Notes: a model not told the origin generated them from the letters alone. A DNA stretch of 54,767 nucleotides from Halorubrum sp. 48-1-W (GCF_003287355.1 NZ_QMIM01000032.1:1-54767), one strand, 5' to 3'; positions 40,510-49,736 are shown, counted from the first letter of the stretch. Numbers and translations are program-made.

Positions 40510-42000
40510 ATGGAACTGTTCTGGCATCGACGGGACCTCCGGGTCGCCGACAACGTCGGGCTCGCTGTCGCGGCCGACCGTGACACGGTCGCGCCGATCT
40601 TCGTCTTCGACCCCGACGTGCTCGCACACGCGAGCGACGTTCGCGTGCGACGCCTCCTCGACGGGCTGACTGCGCTCCGAGACGCCTACCGCGACCGCGG
40701 GAGCGACCTCCTCGTCGCCCACGGCGAGCCGGCGAGCGTCCTCCCGGCCGTCGCAGCCGGCCTCGACGCCGAACGCGTGGTCTGGAACCGGGACTACTCG
40801 GGGCTGGCTCGCGAGCGCGACGCGGCGGTGCGACGCGTGCTCGACGAGGTTGGGATAGCCCGCGAGGCCCACCAAGACAGGGTATTGCACACGCCCGACG
40901 CGATCCGGACGAACGCGGGCGACCCCTACTCCGTGTACTCCTACTACTGGAAGAAGTGGCGGGACCGCGGGAAGGACGCGCCGGTCCGGACGCCCGAGGC
41001 AGTGGACCTGGTCGACGCCTCGGTCCTCGTCGACTCCACAGCCCGCCTCGAATCGACGGGGTCCGACGAGACGGCGGGTCACGTCGAGGTCGACGTCGGC
41101 GATCTCCCGACGCCCGACTCCCTCGGGTTCGCCGAGCCGGACGCCGCGGTCGGTCCCGCCGGAACGGAGGCGGCGAGAGAGCGGCTCGACGCGTTTCTCG
41201 AAGACGACGTCTTCCGCTACGGGGACGATCGCGACTACCCCGCCAGGCGGGTGACCTCACGGCTCTCGACGTTCCTGAAGTACGGCGAGATCGGGATCCG
41301 GGAGGTGTACGCCGCCACGGAGGAGGCGATGACTGCCGCAGCGGACCGACCCGACGAGGACGCCGAGGGAAGCGTCGAGGAGTTCCAGGCACAGCTCGCG
41401 TGGGGGGAGTTCTACACGCAGGTGCTGTTTCACAACCCCGAGGTCGTCACCGAGAACTACAAGACGTACGAGGCGGGGATCGACTGGCGCGACGATCCCG
41501 AGGAGATCACGGCCTGGAAGCGCGGCGAGACGGGGTATCCGATCGTCGACGCCGGGATGCGCCAGCTCCGCGAGGAGGCGTACGTCCACAACCGCGTCCG
41601 AATGATCGTCGCCTCCTTCCTCACGAAGGACCTGCTCGCGGACTGGCGGCACGGCTACGACCACTTCCGTGAGACGCTGGCCGACCACGAGACCGGAAAC
41701 GACAACGGCGGGTGGCAGTGGGCGGCCTCGACCGGGACCGACGCACAGCCGTACTTCCGGATCTTCAACCCGATGACACAGGGCGAGCGCTACGACCCGG
41801 ACGCCGAGTACATCGCCGAGTACGTTCCCGAACTGCGCGGCGTCGACCCGGCGGTCGTCCACGGGTGGCACGAGTGCTCGCCGACCCAGCGGGCGAACGC
41901 GGCACCCGACTACCCCGACCCGATCGTCGACCACGCTGTCCGCCGTGAGGAGGCACTGACGATGTACAAGCGCGCCCGCGGCGAGGACCCCGACGAGTAG
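40510..42000 (+). CDS. phr: Deoxyribodipyrimidine photolyase (class I CPD photolyase)
   Basis: 496 residues. The N-terminal photolyase domain starts ELFWHRRDLRVADNVGLAVA and binds the antenna cofactor. The C-terminal FAD domain contains RRVTSRLSTFLKYGEIGIRE, QLAWGEFYTQVL, GYPIVDAGMRQLREEAYVHNR, VASFLTKDLLADWRHG and the flavin/DNA signature NDNGGWQWAASTGTDAQPY. The enzyme splits UV-induced cyclobutane pyrimidine dimers with blue light, as expected in sun-exposed brines. TAATTTC at 40478-40484 is about 28 nt upstream of the ATG. Monocistronic. Confidence 0.96.
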   Translation: MELFWHRRDLRVADNVGLAVAADRDTVAPIFVFDPDVLAHASDVRVRRLLDGLTALRDAYRDRGSDLLVAHGEPASVLPAVAAGLDAERVVWNRDYSGLARERDAAVRRVLDEVGIAREAHQDRVLHTPDAIRTNAGDPYSVYSYYWKKWRDRGKDAPVRTPEAVDLVDASVLVDSTARLESTGSDETAGHVEVDVGDLPTPDSLGFAEPDAAVGPAGTEAARERLDAFLEDDVFRYGDDRDYPARRVTSRLSTFLKYGEIGIREVYAATEEAMTAAADRPDEDAEGSVEEFQAQLAWGEFYTQVLFHNPEVVTENYKTYEAGIDWRDDPEEITAWKRGETGYPIVDAGMRQLREEAYVHNRVRMIVASFLTKDLLADWRHGYDHFRETLADHETGNDNGGWQWAASTGTDAQPYFRIFNPMTQGERYDPDAEYIAEYVPELRGVDPAVVHGWHECSPTQRANAAPDYPDPIVDHAVRREEALTMYKRARGEDPDE

Positions 42001-42091
42001 GACTGGGCGCAAACGCCGACCGGAGAACCGAACGGATTCGAGGCCCCCGTGGGTCGCCGGAGTTTATCACACCGGGGCGACACTCGTAGCC

Positions 42092-43282
42092 ATGACCGAC
42101 GAGCGACGACCCGGACCGGCGGGAGACGGGCGGTTCGAGACGAGGGAGGTCCACGCGAGCGCGAGAACCGACAAGTACGGCGCGCTCGCGACGCCGATTT
42201 ACGCCAACTCGACCTACGAGTACGACACGATGGACGGGCCGCGCGGGGGCCACCGGTACTCGCGGATCTCGGGGCCGACGAGGGACGAACTGGAGCGGGC
42301 GTTCGCCGACTTGGAGGGCGCCGACCACGCGAGCGCGTTCGCCAGCGGCATGGCCGCCATCGACGCGGTGTGTTCGCTGTTATCCGGCGATGACCACGTC
42401 GTCGTGGGCGAGAGCGTCTACGCCGAAACCCACGAACTGCTGACCAGGATCTACGCCGACTACGGGATCGAGACGACGGTGGTCGACTCGACCGACCCGG
42501 ACGCGGTCGCCGACGCCTTACGGCCGGAGACCGCGATGGTCTACGCCGAGACGCCGACGAACCCGACGCTCCGGATCGTGGACATCGAGGCGACCGCAAC
42601 CGTCGTCGACGGCCACCCCGGCGACCCCCTCCTCGTCGTCGACAACACCTTCGCGTCGCCGTACCTCCAGCGGCCGCTCGAGCACGGCGCGGACCTCGTC
42701 GTCGAGTCGCTCACCAAGTACGTCGGCGGCCACTCCGACGTGGTCGCCGGCGCGGTCGCGACCCGCGACGACGACCTCGCCGAGGAGATCGCCTACTACG
42801 GATACGCCCGCGGGGGGACGCCGGGGCCCTTCGCGTGCTTCCTGGCGCTTCGCGGGATCAAGACGCTCTCGGCACGGATGGAGCGTCACTGCCGGAACGC
42901 GACGGCGGTGGCGGCGCTTTGCGACGGCCACGACGCGGTCGAGCGGGTGTACTATCCGGGCTTGGCCTCGCACCCGAACCACGGAGTCGCCCGCGCGCAG
43001 ATGGCCGACTTCGGCGGGATGGTGAGCGTCGACCTCGCCGGCGGACGGGAGGCGGCCGCCGCCTTCGCCGCCGACCTCGACGTGTTCGTCCTCGCGGAGA
43101 GCCTCGGCGGGGTCGAGAGCCTGGCCGAACACCCGGCGACGATGACTCACCAGGACTTCTCGCGGGAGCAGTTGGAACGGGCGGGGATCCCGCCGGGACT
43201 CGTCCGGCTCAGCGTCGGTACCGAACACCGCGACGACCTGCTCCGTGACGTCGAGGGTTCACTCGACGCGCTCGACGCGTGA
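42092..43282 (+). CDS. Trans-sulfuration enzyme family PLP protein (cystathionine gamma-synthase/lyase or O-acetylhomoserine type)
   Basis: 396 residues. The PLP-binding lysine is in [16 protein letters not shown]; other landmarks are [10 protein letters not shown] and [14 protein letters not shown] near the N-terminus, [28 protein letters not shown] before the lysine, and the C-terminal [19 protein letters not shown] and [11 protein letters not shown]. Members exchange or eliminate the gamma-substituent of homoserine derivatives in methionine/cysteine metabolism; sequence alone does not separate the activities. TTTATC at 42063-42068 is the probable TATA element. Its 3' end is duplicated downstream as a 23-bp repeat. 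Confidence 0.9.
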   Translation: MTDERRPGPAGDGRFETREVHASARTDKYGALATPIYANSTYEYDTMDGPRGGHRYSRISGPTRDELERAFADLEGADHASAFASGMAAIDAVCSLLSGDDHVVVGESVYAETHELLTRIYADYGIETTVVDSTDPDAVADALRPETAMVYAETPTNPTLRIVDIEATATVVDGHPGDPLLVVDNTFASPYLQRPLEHGADLVVESLTKYVGGHSDVVAGAVATRDDDLAEEIAYYGYARGGTPGPFACFLALRGIKTLSARMERHCRNATAVAALCDGHDAVERVYYPGLASHPNHGVARAQMADFGGMVSVDLAGGREAAAAFAADLDVFVLAESLGGVESLAEHPATMTHQDFSREQLERAGIPPGLVRLSVGTEHRDDLLRDVEGSLDALDA

Positions 43283-43323
43283 AACTCGACGCGCTCGACG
43301 CGTGAAACTCGACGCGCTCGAAA
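43261..43323. repeat. 23-bp tandem repeat copying the 3' end of the PLP-enzyme gene, about 2.7 units
   Basis: ACTCGACGCGCTCGACGCGT plus GAA at 43261-43283 contains the last codons and TGA of the trans-sulfuration gene. It is repeated exactly at 43284-43306 and partly at 43307-43323. The second copy contains the same stop in the same phase relation to its own unit. Confidence 0.95.
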
Positions 43324-43336
43324 CCCGAACGGGTCG

Positions 43337-43918
43337 TCACAATCCCTCGAGCGTCCCCCGATCGACCGCCTCGGCGTCCAACGGCTCCCCGCCGTACTCG
43401 TCGACGAACGCCTCGACGTCGGCCGCTTCGCTGAACGGGATCAGCTCCGGGCCCATCGAACCGACGACGTCGCTGTCGGCGATCACCGTGAGCTCGGTCG
43501 ACCGCGAGAACGCCGACGACTCGACGTGCGAGGAGAACATGACGTCGGAGCCCTCCTCGAAGACCTCCTGGTCGACGAGCGAGTAGTCCGTGAGGAAGGT
43601 CACGAGCGGGTCGCGGCCGGCGTCTTCGGCGTCGAACCGGTAGGTGTACGTACAGACGCTGCTACAGAAGTGCGCCGGCCTGCCGCCCTCTGGTTCGTCG
43701 TCCGCGAAGTGGACCTGCCCGACCGGACCGGGGTGGTCCCGGACGATCATCCCGCACTCGTCACAGGCTCGCTCCCCGTCGAGCGAGATCGGCTCGATCG
43801 AGTCCCGGTCGCCGTCCCCGCCGGCGCCCAGACAGCCCGCGAGCACGAACGGAACGCCGCCCGCGATCCCACCCAGAACCCGTCGCCGAGACGCCGTCGA
43901 TGAGGTACGTTCCTTCAT
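43337..43918 (-). CDS. nosL: NosL-type copper lipoprotein
   Basis: 193 residues. The N-terminus ASRRRVLGGIAGGVPF with lipobox LAGC (Cys29) is a Tat lipoprotein signal. The Cu(I)-binding motif is CDECGMIVRDHPGPVGQVHF (C52, C55, M57), and HFCSSVCTYTY and MGPELIPFSEAADVEAF are further NosL hallmarks. NosL delivers copper for assembly of the copper centres of nitrous oxide reductase on the outside of the cell. It is transcribed divergently from nosD, from the shared region 43919-44024. A complete, apparently functional copy. Confidence 0.93.
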   Translation of the reverse strand: MKERTSSTASRRRVLGGIAGGVPFVLAGCLGAGGDGDRDSIEPISLDGERACDECGMIVRDHPGPVGQVHFADDEPEGGRPAHFCSSVCTYTYRFDAEDAGRDPLVTFLTDYSLVDQEVFEEGSDVMFSSHVESSAFSRSTELTVIADSDVVGSMGPELIPFSEAADVEAFVDEYGGEPLDAEAVDRGTLEGL

Positions 43919-43995
43919 CGGTTAGACGTTCGTATTCGGCCGTCTTAGCCCCTCGGAACGGATCCGCTCCCCCGTTCGAGGAACGAACCAGATCG

Positions 43996-44003
43996 GCTAT
44001 AAC
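43996..44003 (+). promoter_or_regulatory. TATA element for nosDFY
   Basis: GCTATAAC at 43996-44003 is about 25 nt upstream of the nosD GTG at 44025, giving a leaderless nosDFY transcript. Confidence 0.7.
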
Positions 44004-44024
44004 TCGGGGAATCGAACCGACAAC

Positions 44025-46145
44025 GTGGCGCTCATCGACCCCTATGGCGACCGGTTCCGACGGCTTCTGGTCGCGGTCGCGGTCCTCGCGATCCTCGGTG
44101 GGATCGCGACGGCCGGCGCGTACGCGGCGGACCCCTCGACGGCGACCCCCGATCCCGTCGCCTACGACGACACCGTCGAACTCGGGCTCTCCTCGGAGAC
44201 GGACGAGCTGATGGCGGGGTCGGCACGGGTCCCCCGCCTCCAGGTGTTCTACTCGCAGCTCCAGTACGTGGTCGGCTACAACGGGGTCGAGTCCTTCGTG
44301 GCGACTATCGACGACGGGCGGACGGAACGCCAGTTCGGCTACCCGCTCGTCGTCTACGTCGAGACGTTCGACGGGGGGAACCCGGGAGTGACGGACGACG
44401 GCCGCTTCGAGGCCGAGCGATCGACCGACTGGATCCCCGCGAACGAGGCGTCCTACGTCGTCGATAGCACGGCTCGAAGCCCCGCCGGCGAGACTGTCGT
44501 GCCGTTCGCGGAGCGGACGAACGCCGAGGCGTTCACGGCCGAACACGGCGGACACGTCCTCGATTGGGCGGCCGTTCGGGAACGGTCGTTCGACGTCGAT
44601 TCCCCGGCGACCGTGCGCTCGATGGCGCCGGAACGCTGGGCTGAGGCCGACCGTCGGATCGCCGACGCGGAGACGTCGGCGACCGGCCAGTCCAGCAACG
44701 AGGTCGTCGTCGGCCGGGACGCGCCGACGATCGGTACAGCGATCGAGGCGGCGCCGCCGAACGCGACCGTCGTCGTCCCCGCGGGGACCTACGAGGAGAC
44801 GGTCGTGGTGAACGAGTCGGTCACGATCGTTGGCGACGGGGCGCGCATCCGCGGCGACGGGAACGGCTCGGTCCTCACGGTCCGCGCGTCGAACGTGACG
44901 CTCTCCGGCCTAACCGTCGACGGCGTCGGCAACGAGACCCGCGACCCCGAAGCCGCACGCGAGTCGGCGGGCGGGGACGACGACGAGGGGTGGGACACGA
45001 ACATCCAGCTCGGGTACGGCCACGGCGACGCGGGGATCCGCGCGATCGACGCGCCGGGCCTCCTCGTCGACGACGTTACCGTGGAGACGAACGCGAGCGG
45101 CGTGCTTCTCCGGGACGGCTCGGACGCGGTGATCCGCGACCTGCGCGTCGACGGCAGCGACGACTGGCGCGACGGGTTCATGGGCGTGGTCGGGATCGAG
45201 TCGCGCGTGACCGTCACCGACAGCCGGTTCGAGGGGGGACGCGACGGGGTCTACCTCCACCGCGCCGACGGGTCGGTGGTCCGGAACTCGACGTTCGTCG
45301 GCAATCGGTACGGGACCCATCTCATGTACACCGGGGACGCCCTGATCGCGGACAACCGCTTCCGGAACGCCGAGTTCGGCGGGATCACCGTGATGACCCG
45401 GCCGTCCGGGAACGCTATCGTCGGCAACGACGTGCGCGACTCCGGCGCGGGGATCCAGGCGTCCGGCACGCGGGCGTACGTCGGCTACAACACCCTCGCG
45501 AACGGCCGGCTCGGGTTCTCGACCAGCTCCCGCGGATCGCTGTACGAACACAACGTAGCCGTCGACAACGAGGTGGGCGCACACGCGACCACGGTGGTCC
45601 CCTCGAGCCGGGTGGTCGCGAACGACTTCGTCGGCAACGACCGTCACGCGAAGGCCGGCGCCGGCGCACTACGGGTCTGGGCCGATGACGGCCGCGGGAA
45701 CCACTGGGAGGGGGCGAACGTCGGGCTCCACGAGCCCGGCGAACGTGCCTACCGCCCGACCGAACCGGTCGACGCCGTCCTTCACCACGAGACCGCGGCG
45801 GCGGCGGTTCGGGAGTCGCCGGGTGCCGTCCTCCTCGACCGACTCCACGGAACCGTTCCCGGCGCTCGATCCGGGAGCGTCGTCGACCCGTCGCCGGCGC
45901 CGGAGCCATACGCCCCCGAACGGATCGCCGCAGCGAGGGACCCGGACTCCGCGGTCCACCCGGACTGGCGGCGTGAACTCGGATCGACGAGCCCTCGACG
46001 GGGAGCCCTCGACGGGGGTTCGACGACAGGAGCTACCGACACGATGAACCCACACTATCGGCACACGACGGAGGCGACGGACGTGACCGAAGACCGGCGA
46101 TCGACGATCCGGCTTCGAACCACCGACGCGGAGGGGATCCGATGA
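44025..46145 (+). CDS. nosD: NosD-like periplasmic copper-processing protein with N-terminal NosL-like domain
   Basis: 706 residues from GTG 44025. A hydrophobic helix (about 14-34) is the signal anchor. Residues ~60-200 match a NosL-like fold (QVFYSQLQYVVGYNG, ASYVVDSTARSPAGE, VPFAERTNAEAFTAEHGG) but without the CxxC copper motif. From ~225 onward comes the NosD beta-helix: right-handed parallel repeats such as DAPTIGTAIEAAPPNATVVV, SGVLLRDGSDAVIRDL and GRDGVYLHRADGSVVRNST. NosD works with the NosFY ABC module in maturation of copper centres. The last ~60 residues are low-complexity. Stop overlaps nosF as ATGA. Confidence 0.9.
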   Translation: MALIDPYGDRFRRLLVAVAVLAILGGIATAGAYAADPSTATPDPVAYDDTVELGLSSETDELMAGSARVPRLQVFYSQLQYVVGYNGVESFVATIDDGRTERQFGYPLVVYVETFDGGNPGVTDDGRFEAERSTDWIPANEASYVVDSTARSPAGETVVPFAERTNAEAFTAEHGGHVLDWAAVRERSFDVDSPATVRSMAPERWAEADRRIADAETSATGQSSNEVVVGRDAPTIGTAIEAAPPNATVVVPAGTYEETVVVNESVTIVGDGARIRGDGNGSVLTVRASNVTLSGLTVDGVGNETRDPEAARESAGGDDDEGWDTNIQLGYGHGDAGIRAIDAPGLLVDDVTVETNASGVLLRDGSDAVIRDLRVDGSDDWRDGFMGVVGIESRVTVTDSRFEGGRDGVYLHRADGSVVRNSTFVGNRYGTHLMYTGDALIADNRFRNAEFGGITVMTRPSGNAIVGNDVRDSGAGIQASGTRAYVGYNTLANGRLGFSTSSRGSLYEHNVAVDNEVGAHATTVVPSSRVVANDFVGNDRHAKAGAGALRVWADDGRGNHWEGANVGLHEPGERAYRPTEPVDAVLHHETAAAAVRESPGAVLLDRLHGTVPGARSGSVVDPSPAPEPYAPERIAAARDPDSAVHPDWRRELGSTSPRRGALDGGSTTGATDTMNPHYRHTTEATDVTEDRRSTIRLRTTDAEGIR

Positions 46146-46945
46146 CCGACGCTGTGGTCGCGGAGCTGACGGACGTCTCGCGGACCTACGGCGGGATCGC
46201 GGTCCTCGAGGGGGTCTCGCTCGCCGTTCGTCCCGGCGTGACGGCCGTGATCGGCCCGAACGGGTCGGGGAAGTCGACCCTGCTCGGTATCCTGTCCGGG
46301 GCGGTCGAGCCGACCGACGGTCGGATGCGGTACGTCGGGCCCGAGGCCCCTAGGCCGATCGGCTATCTCCCACAACGGGTCCCGTTCCGTGAGGAGTTCA
46401 CCGCTCGCGAAACGCTCACGTTCTACACCCGGCTCGTCGCCTTCGACGCCGACGGCCCCGAAGATCGCATCGGCGCGCGAGGGGACGCGCCCGACCCGGA
46501 GGAAGCCCTCGAGCGGGTCGGCCTCTCGGACGCGGGTGGCAAACGGGTCGGGGCGCTCTCCGGCGGGATGCGTCGCCTGCTCGGGATCGCACAGGCCACC
46601 GTCGGCGACCCGCCGCTCGTCGTGCTCGACGAGCCGGCGAGCGGCCTCGATCCGGGCATGCGCGAGCGGGCGTTCCGGACCACAGCCGATGCGTCCGGCA
46701 ACGGGACCGCCGTCGTCGTGAGCTCACACGACCTGGAACTCGTAGACGAGTACGCGGACCGCGTCGTGGTCCTCGACCGCGGCCGGGTCCGCGCGGCGGG
46801 TCCCCGCGAGCGACTGTGTTCGAAACACGGCGTCGAGGACGTTTCCGGCCTCTATCGGGCGGTCGTCGCCGGCGACGCGACCGAAACGGCGGACGGGGAC
46901 GAGGAGGAGCCGACCGCGGTTCACGTAACGGGGGTTTCGGAATGA
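46142..46945 (+). CDS. nosF: NosF-like ABC transporter ATP-binding protein
   Basis: 267 residues. Walker A GPNGSGKST at about 38-46, Q-loop IGYLPQRVPF, ABC signature LSGGMRRLLG, Walker B LVVLDEPASGLDPG and the switch His in VVVSSHDLELVDEYADRVVV. A C-terminal extension of about 40 residues is acidic. It powers the NosY permease in the NosDFY complex, which handles sulfur or another species needed for the copper-sulfide centre of NosZ. Its start overlaps nosD and its end overlaps nosY, both as ATGA. Confidence 0.93.
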   Translation: MTDAVVAELTDVSRTYGGIAVLEGVSLAVRPGVTAVIGPNGSGKSTLLGILSGAVEPTDGRMRYVGPEAPRPIGYLPQRVPFREEFTARETLTFYTRLVAFDADGPEDRIGARGDAPDPEEALERVGLSDAGGKRVGALSGGMRRLLGIAQATVGDPPLVVLDEPASGLDPGMRERAFRTTADASGNGTAVVVSSHDLELVDEYADRVVVLDRGRVRAAGPRERLCSKHGVEDVSGLYRAVVAGDATETADGDEEEPTAVHVTGVSE

Positions 46946-47844
46946 CGGGCACTCCCGGTGAAACGGGTGGCATCGAACGCCTTCGAGGTCACTTCCTCGT
47001 CGTCGCCGCGGTGTTCCGTCGCGAGCTCGCCACGGTGCTCCGAACGCCGGGCTACGGCGTGCTTCCCGTCGGACTCCTCGCTCTCCTCGGTGGCGTGATC
47101 GCCGTCGGGGGAGGTGCCGCGACCGGGTTCGTTCCCGCGGTCGTCGACCTGCTCCTCGTGACGGAGGTCGTGGTCCCGCTCGTCGCGTTCGTGCTGGGAT
47201 ATCGTGCGTTGCTGGTCGACGCCGAGACCGGCGAACTCGCCGTGATCCGGACGTATCCCGTCGCCGTCGCTGGCTACGTCGCCGGGGTGGTCCTCGCGCG
47301 TGTCCTCGCGTTCCTGGCGGTCGTCGTCGTGCCGTACGCGGCCATCGGTGGCGTCGTCTGGGCTACCGCCGCCCCCGACACGACGATCTTTGCGACCCAC
47401 TCCGGGATCGACTCGCCGCTTCTGTACGTCAGGTTCCTCGGACTGCTCGTCCCGTTCGGCATGGCGTACCTCTCGCTCGCGACCGCGGTGTCGGCCGTCG
47501 TCTCGAGCAGACGTGCTGCGGTCGCCGTCGGCGTCCTCGCGTTCGTCGTCGCCGTGCTCGGCAGTGACCTCGCGATCCTGCGGGCGCTTGCGACCGGCAC
47601 CGCCCCCTCGGCGATCCCCGGACTGCTCGCGCTCACCCCGAACGGCGCGTTCCGCGGCCTCGTCTTCGAAGGAGTGATCGGCGTGGCGTTCGCGCCGGAC
47701 GGCGGATTCGTCGACGTCGGCCGGGCGGTCGGGTCGCTTCTCGTCTGGACCGTCAGCGGCGTCGCCGTCTCGACCGCGACGCTGGCGTACGGCGATCGGC
47801 TCGAAGTCGTCATCGAGGCCGTCCGGACGCGGATCGTCGACTGA
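46942..47844 (+). CDS. nosY: NosY-like ABC transporter permease
   Basis: 300 residues with six predicted membrane helices: about 40-65, 72-100, 118-148, 165-195 (partly), 200-225 and 262-285. The pattern FRRELATVLRTPGYGVLPVG before helix 1 and LVDAETGELAVIRTYPVA between helices 2 and 3 is the NosY/ABC-2 permease arrangement. It forms the membrane channel of the NosDFY module. ATG 46942 is chosen for its ATGA overlap with nosF; the frame is open upstream only as a shadow. Confidence 0.9.
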   Translation: MTGTPGETGGIERLRGHFLVVAAVFRRELATVLRTPGYGVLPVGLLALLGGVIAVGGGAATGFVPAVVDLLLVTEVVVPLVAFVLGYRALLVDAETGELAVIRTYPVAVAGYVAGVVLARVLAFLAVVVVPYAAIGGVVWATAAPDTTIFATHSGIDSPLLYVRFLGLLVPFGMAYLSLATAVSAVVSSRRAAVAVGVLAFVVAVLGSDLAILRALATGTAPSAIPGLLALTPNGAFRGLVFEGVIGVAFAPDGGFVDVGRAVGSLLVWTVSGVAVSTATLAYGDRLEVVIEAVRTRIVD

Positions 47845-47849
47845 CCCGA

Positions 47850-48191
47850 TCAATCCGGTGCGTTCGAGAGCGACCCTGGCGCGTACGCGTACACCGCATA
47901 GAGGACGGTCGCGGCGATCAGGAAGTCGAGACTGTGTGCGAGGAAGTGATGGATCGGCATCGGTACGTAGCCGAGGACGGTCCCCGCGCCGATGACCGAC
48001 CGCACCAGGAGCGCCCCCACGGCGACGCTTATCAGCAGGTGTCTGCCGGTCCGGCGGCGGCCGTACGCGACCGCGCTCACCAGAAAGAGGACGCCCGTTC
48101 CGATCCCCGCCACGACGACGACGGCCAGTATCGGGAGCGAGCCCTCGACGCCCCATCCGGTCGCGGCCAGTAGCGCGGTCGGCGATACCAT
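47850..48191 (-). CDS. Small polytopic membrane protein beside the nos genes
   Basis: 113 residues with about three or four membrane helices: ~13-40, 50-70 and 85-105, with the His-rich motif VPMPIHHFLAHSLDFL between the last two. Histidines inside a membrane segment suggest haem, metal or quinone contact. A strong TATA element, TTTATAAT on the minus strand at 48215-48222, lies 24-31 nt upstream of the ATG. Its stop is 5 nt from the nosY stop, so they converge. From memory it resembles a DUF7471-type haloarchaeal family; a link to copper or respiration is inferred from location. Confidence 0.8.
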   Translation of the reverse strand: MVSPTALLAATGWGVEGSLPILAVVVVAGIGTGVLFLVSAVAYGRRRTGRHLLISVAVGALLVRSVIGAGTVLGYVPMPIHHFLAHSLDFLIAATVLYAVYAYAPGSLSNAPD

Positions 48192-48270
48192 GCCTTCGAG
48201 TTGGACCCGATAGATTATAAAAAGCGAGGCGGAGGCGAGCCGGCGGGGGCCACAGCGTCGGTCGGTCCGC

Positions 48271-49065
48271 TCAGAGTTCGACGGTGTCGCCACGCTCCGC
48301 GACACGAAACCCTGCCGACTCCAGCTCCGCACGCGCGTCCGACGCCGGATCACAGAGCGGGTTCGTGTGGTTCAGGTGGGTGAACCGGACCTCGGTGTCG
48401 ACGTCGGCGAGGGCGTTCATCGAGGACCGGACCGTCGGATGGGGGACGTCCTCGACGCGGTCGATCTCGTCCCCGCTCCAGAAGGTCCCGTCGAGCAGCG
48501 CGACGTCGACGTCGCGAACGAGGGATTCGGCGCGCGGCGTCAGCGAATCGACGTCGGTCATGTACAGGAGCGACCGATTCGGACCGTCGACTCGATACGC
48601 CAGCGTTCCCGTCGAGAGCGATTCGCGGTGGTCGACGCGGATCGGCGTGACCGACGTGGACTCGAGGTGGACGGCGGAGCCGTCGGTGATCGACCGGAGG
48701 TCGACGTGCCGGTCCGACACGAGCGAACGGAGCGGGTCGTTGTCCCGGATCACGTCACCGAGTCCGGGCGTCGCGTACACCGGGAGTCCGTCCGTGTCGG
48801 CCGACTCACTGCCGAAGTAGGGGAGCCCGGCCAGATGCCCGAGATGGGCGTGCGTCAGGAACACCCCGTCGGGGACGTCCGGTATCTGAAACCGGACGTC
48901 GGGCGTCGCGTCGAACAGGTACCGGCCGGCGTCCTCGAGCAGGACGGCGCTGGCGTAGCGCGTCGGTCGGGTCCCTTCGCGCGCGGACTCACAGGTGTCA
49001 CACCGACACCCGAGGTGGGGAACGCCGGCGTCCTGGGCGGTGCCGAGTATCTCGACGGTGCTCAC
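48271..49065 (-). CDS. PqqB-like metallo-beta-lactamase-fold hydrolase
   Basis: 264 residues from a GTG. The N-terminus VEILGTAQDAGVPHLGCRCDTC is the PqqB-type start with cysteines that can bind zinc. The metal motif FLTHAHLGHLAGLPYFG has H-x-H-x-G-H in place of the canonical HxHxDH, which I remember as a feature of this branch. YMTDVDSLTPRAESLV, DVALLDGTFWSGDEI and FTHLNHTNPLCDP follow. PqqB is linked to hydroxylation in PQQ biosynthesis; no other pqq genes are nearby, so a general MBL hydrolase role is possible. Confidence 0.87.
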   Translation of the reverse strand: MSTVEILGTAQDAGVPHLGCRCDTCESAREGTRPTRYASAVLLEDAGRYLFDATPDVRFQIPDVPDGVFLTHAHLGHLAGLPYFGSESADTDGLPVYATPGLGDVIRDNDPLRSLVSDRHVDLRSITDGSAVHLESTSVTPIRVDHRESLSTGTLAYRVDGPNRSLLYMTDVDSLTPRAESLVRDVDVALLDGTFWSGDEIDRVEDVPHPTVRSSMNALADVDTEVRFTHLNHTNPLCDPASDARAELESAGFRVAERGDTVEL

Positions 49066-49122
49066 GGTACCCGTATGTACAGCGGCAGTGTATCAATGTG
49101 CTGGCGTGACGAAGGGACGGAA

Positions 49123-49554
49123 CTACTCGATCGTTTGCCGACCGACGACGGTCTCCATCCGTAGTTCGTACAGGGAGAACTCGATCTCCTGGACCGTTTC
49201 GTCGAACAGCCGAAACGGCGGAAACCACTCGTTGAGCGTCGTCTCGTCGACGTCGCCTTCCCACTCGCTAACCGATCCACGAATATGAATACTCCACGAC
49301 TCGTCCGTCGATGCGTCATAACACACGAACGTGGCCGTCTCGGTCGTCCGTAGGAACCGTCCCTTCTCGCTGTCGTCGTCGTGTTCGCTCACCCGGAGGA
49401 GAAACCGATCGCCGTCGTAGTGGTAGCTCAGCGGGACCGCGTACGCGTCGTTCTCGTCCGCCAACCCGAGAACGCCGTGTTCGCCCGCTCGCAACCGGTC
49501 GTCGACGTCGGATTCGTTCATACCGCCGGTGTACACGTATTCGACGTGGTCCAT
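49123..49554 (-). CDS. Pyridoxamine 5'-phosphate oxidase-like (PNPOx family) flavoprotein
   Basis: 143 residues. The split-barrel pattern LRAGEHGVLGLADENDAYAV, PLSYHYDGDRFLLRV, KGRFLRTTETATFVCYD and SIHIRGSVSEWEGD is that of haloarchaeal PNPOx-like proteins, which bind flavin or F420. The substrate is not predictable. ATG 49554 (MDHVEYVYTGGMNES) is preferred to longer in-frame starts because TATTTCAC on the minus strand at 49576-49583 has promoter spacing. A paralogue is at 53323. Confidence 0.86.
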   Translation of the reverse strand: MDHVEYVYTGGMNESDVDDRLRAGEHGVLGLADENDAYAVPLSYHYDGDRFLLRVSEHDDDSEKGRFLRTTETATFVCYDASTDESWSIHIRGSVSEWEGDVDETTLNEWFPPFRLFDETVQEIEFSLYELRMETVVGRQTIE

Positions 49555-49736
49555 GTCCAAGGGCACGCGACGAACCGTGAAATAGGCTCGCTGGCGTCGG
49601 ACCGGGTTGACGCGGCGCTCAGAAACGACGCCATGCCGATCCGAACCCCCGACCGCTCCGGGCGGGGACTCCCTCCCAGCGAGAGGGAACACACGAGCGG
49701 TTTTTACCCGCCGCTCTGGTAGCGCCGATACCGACC

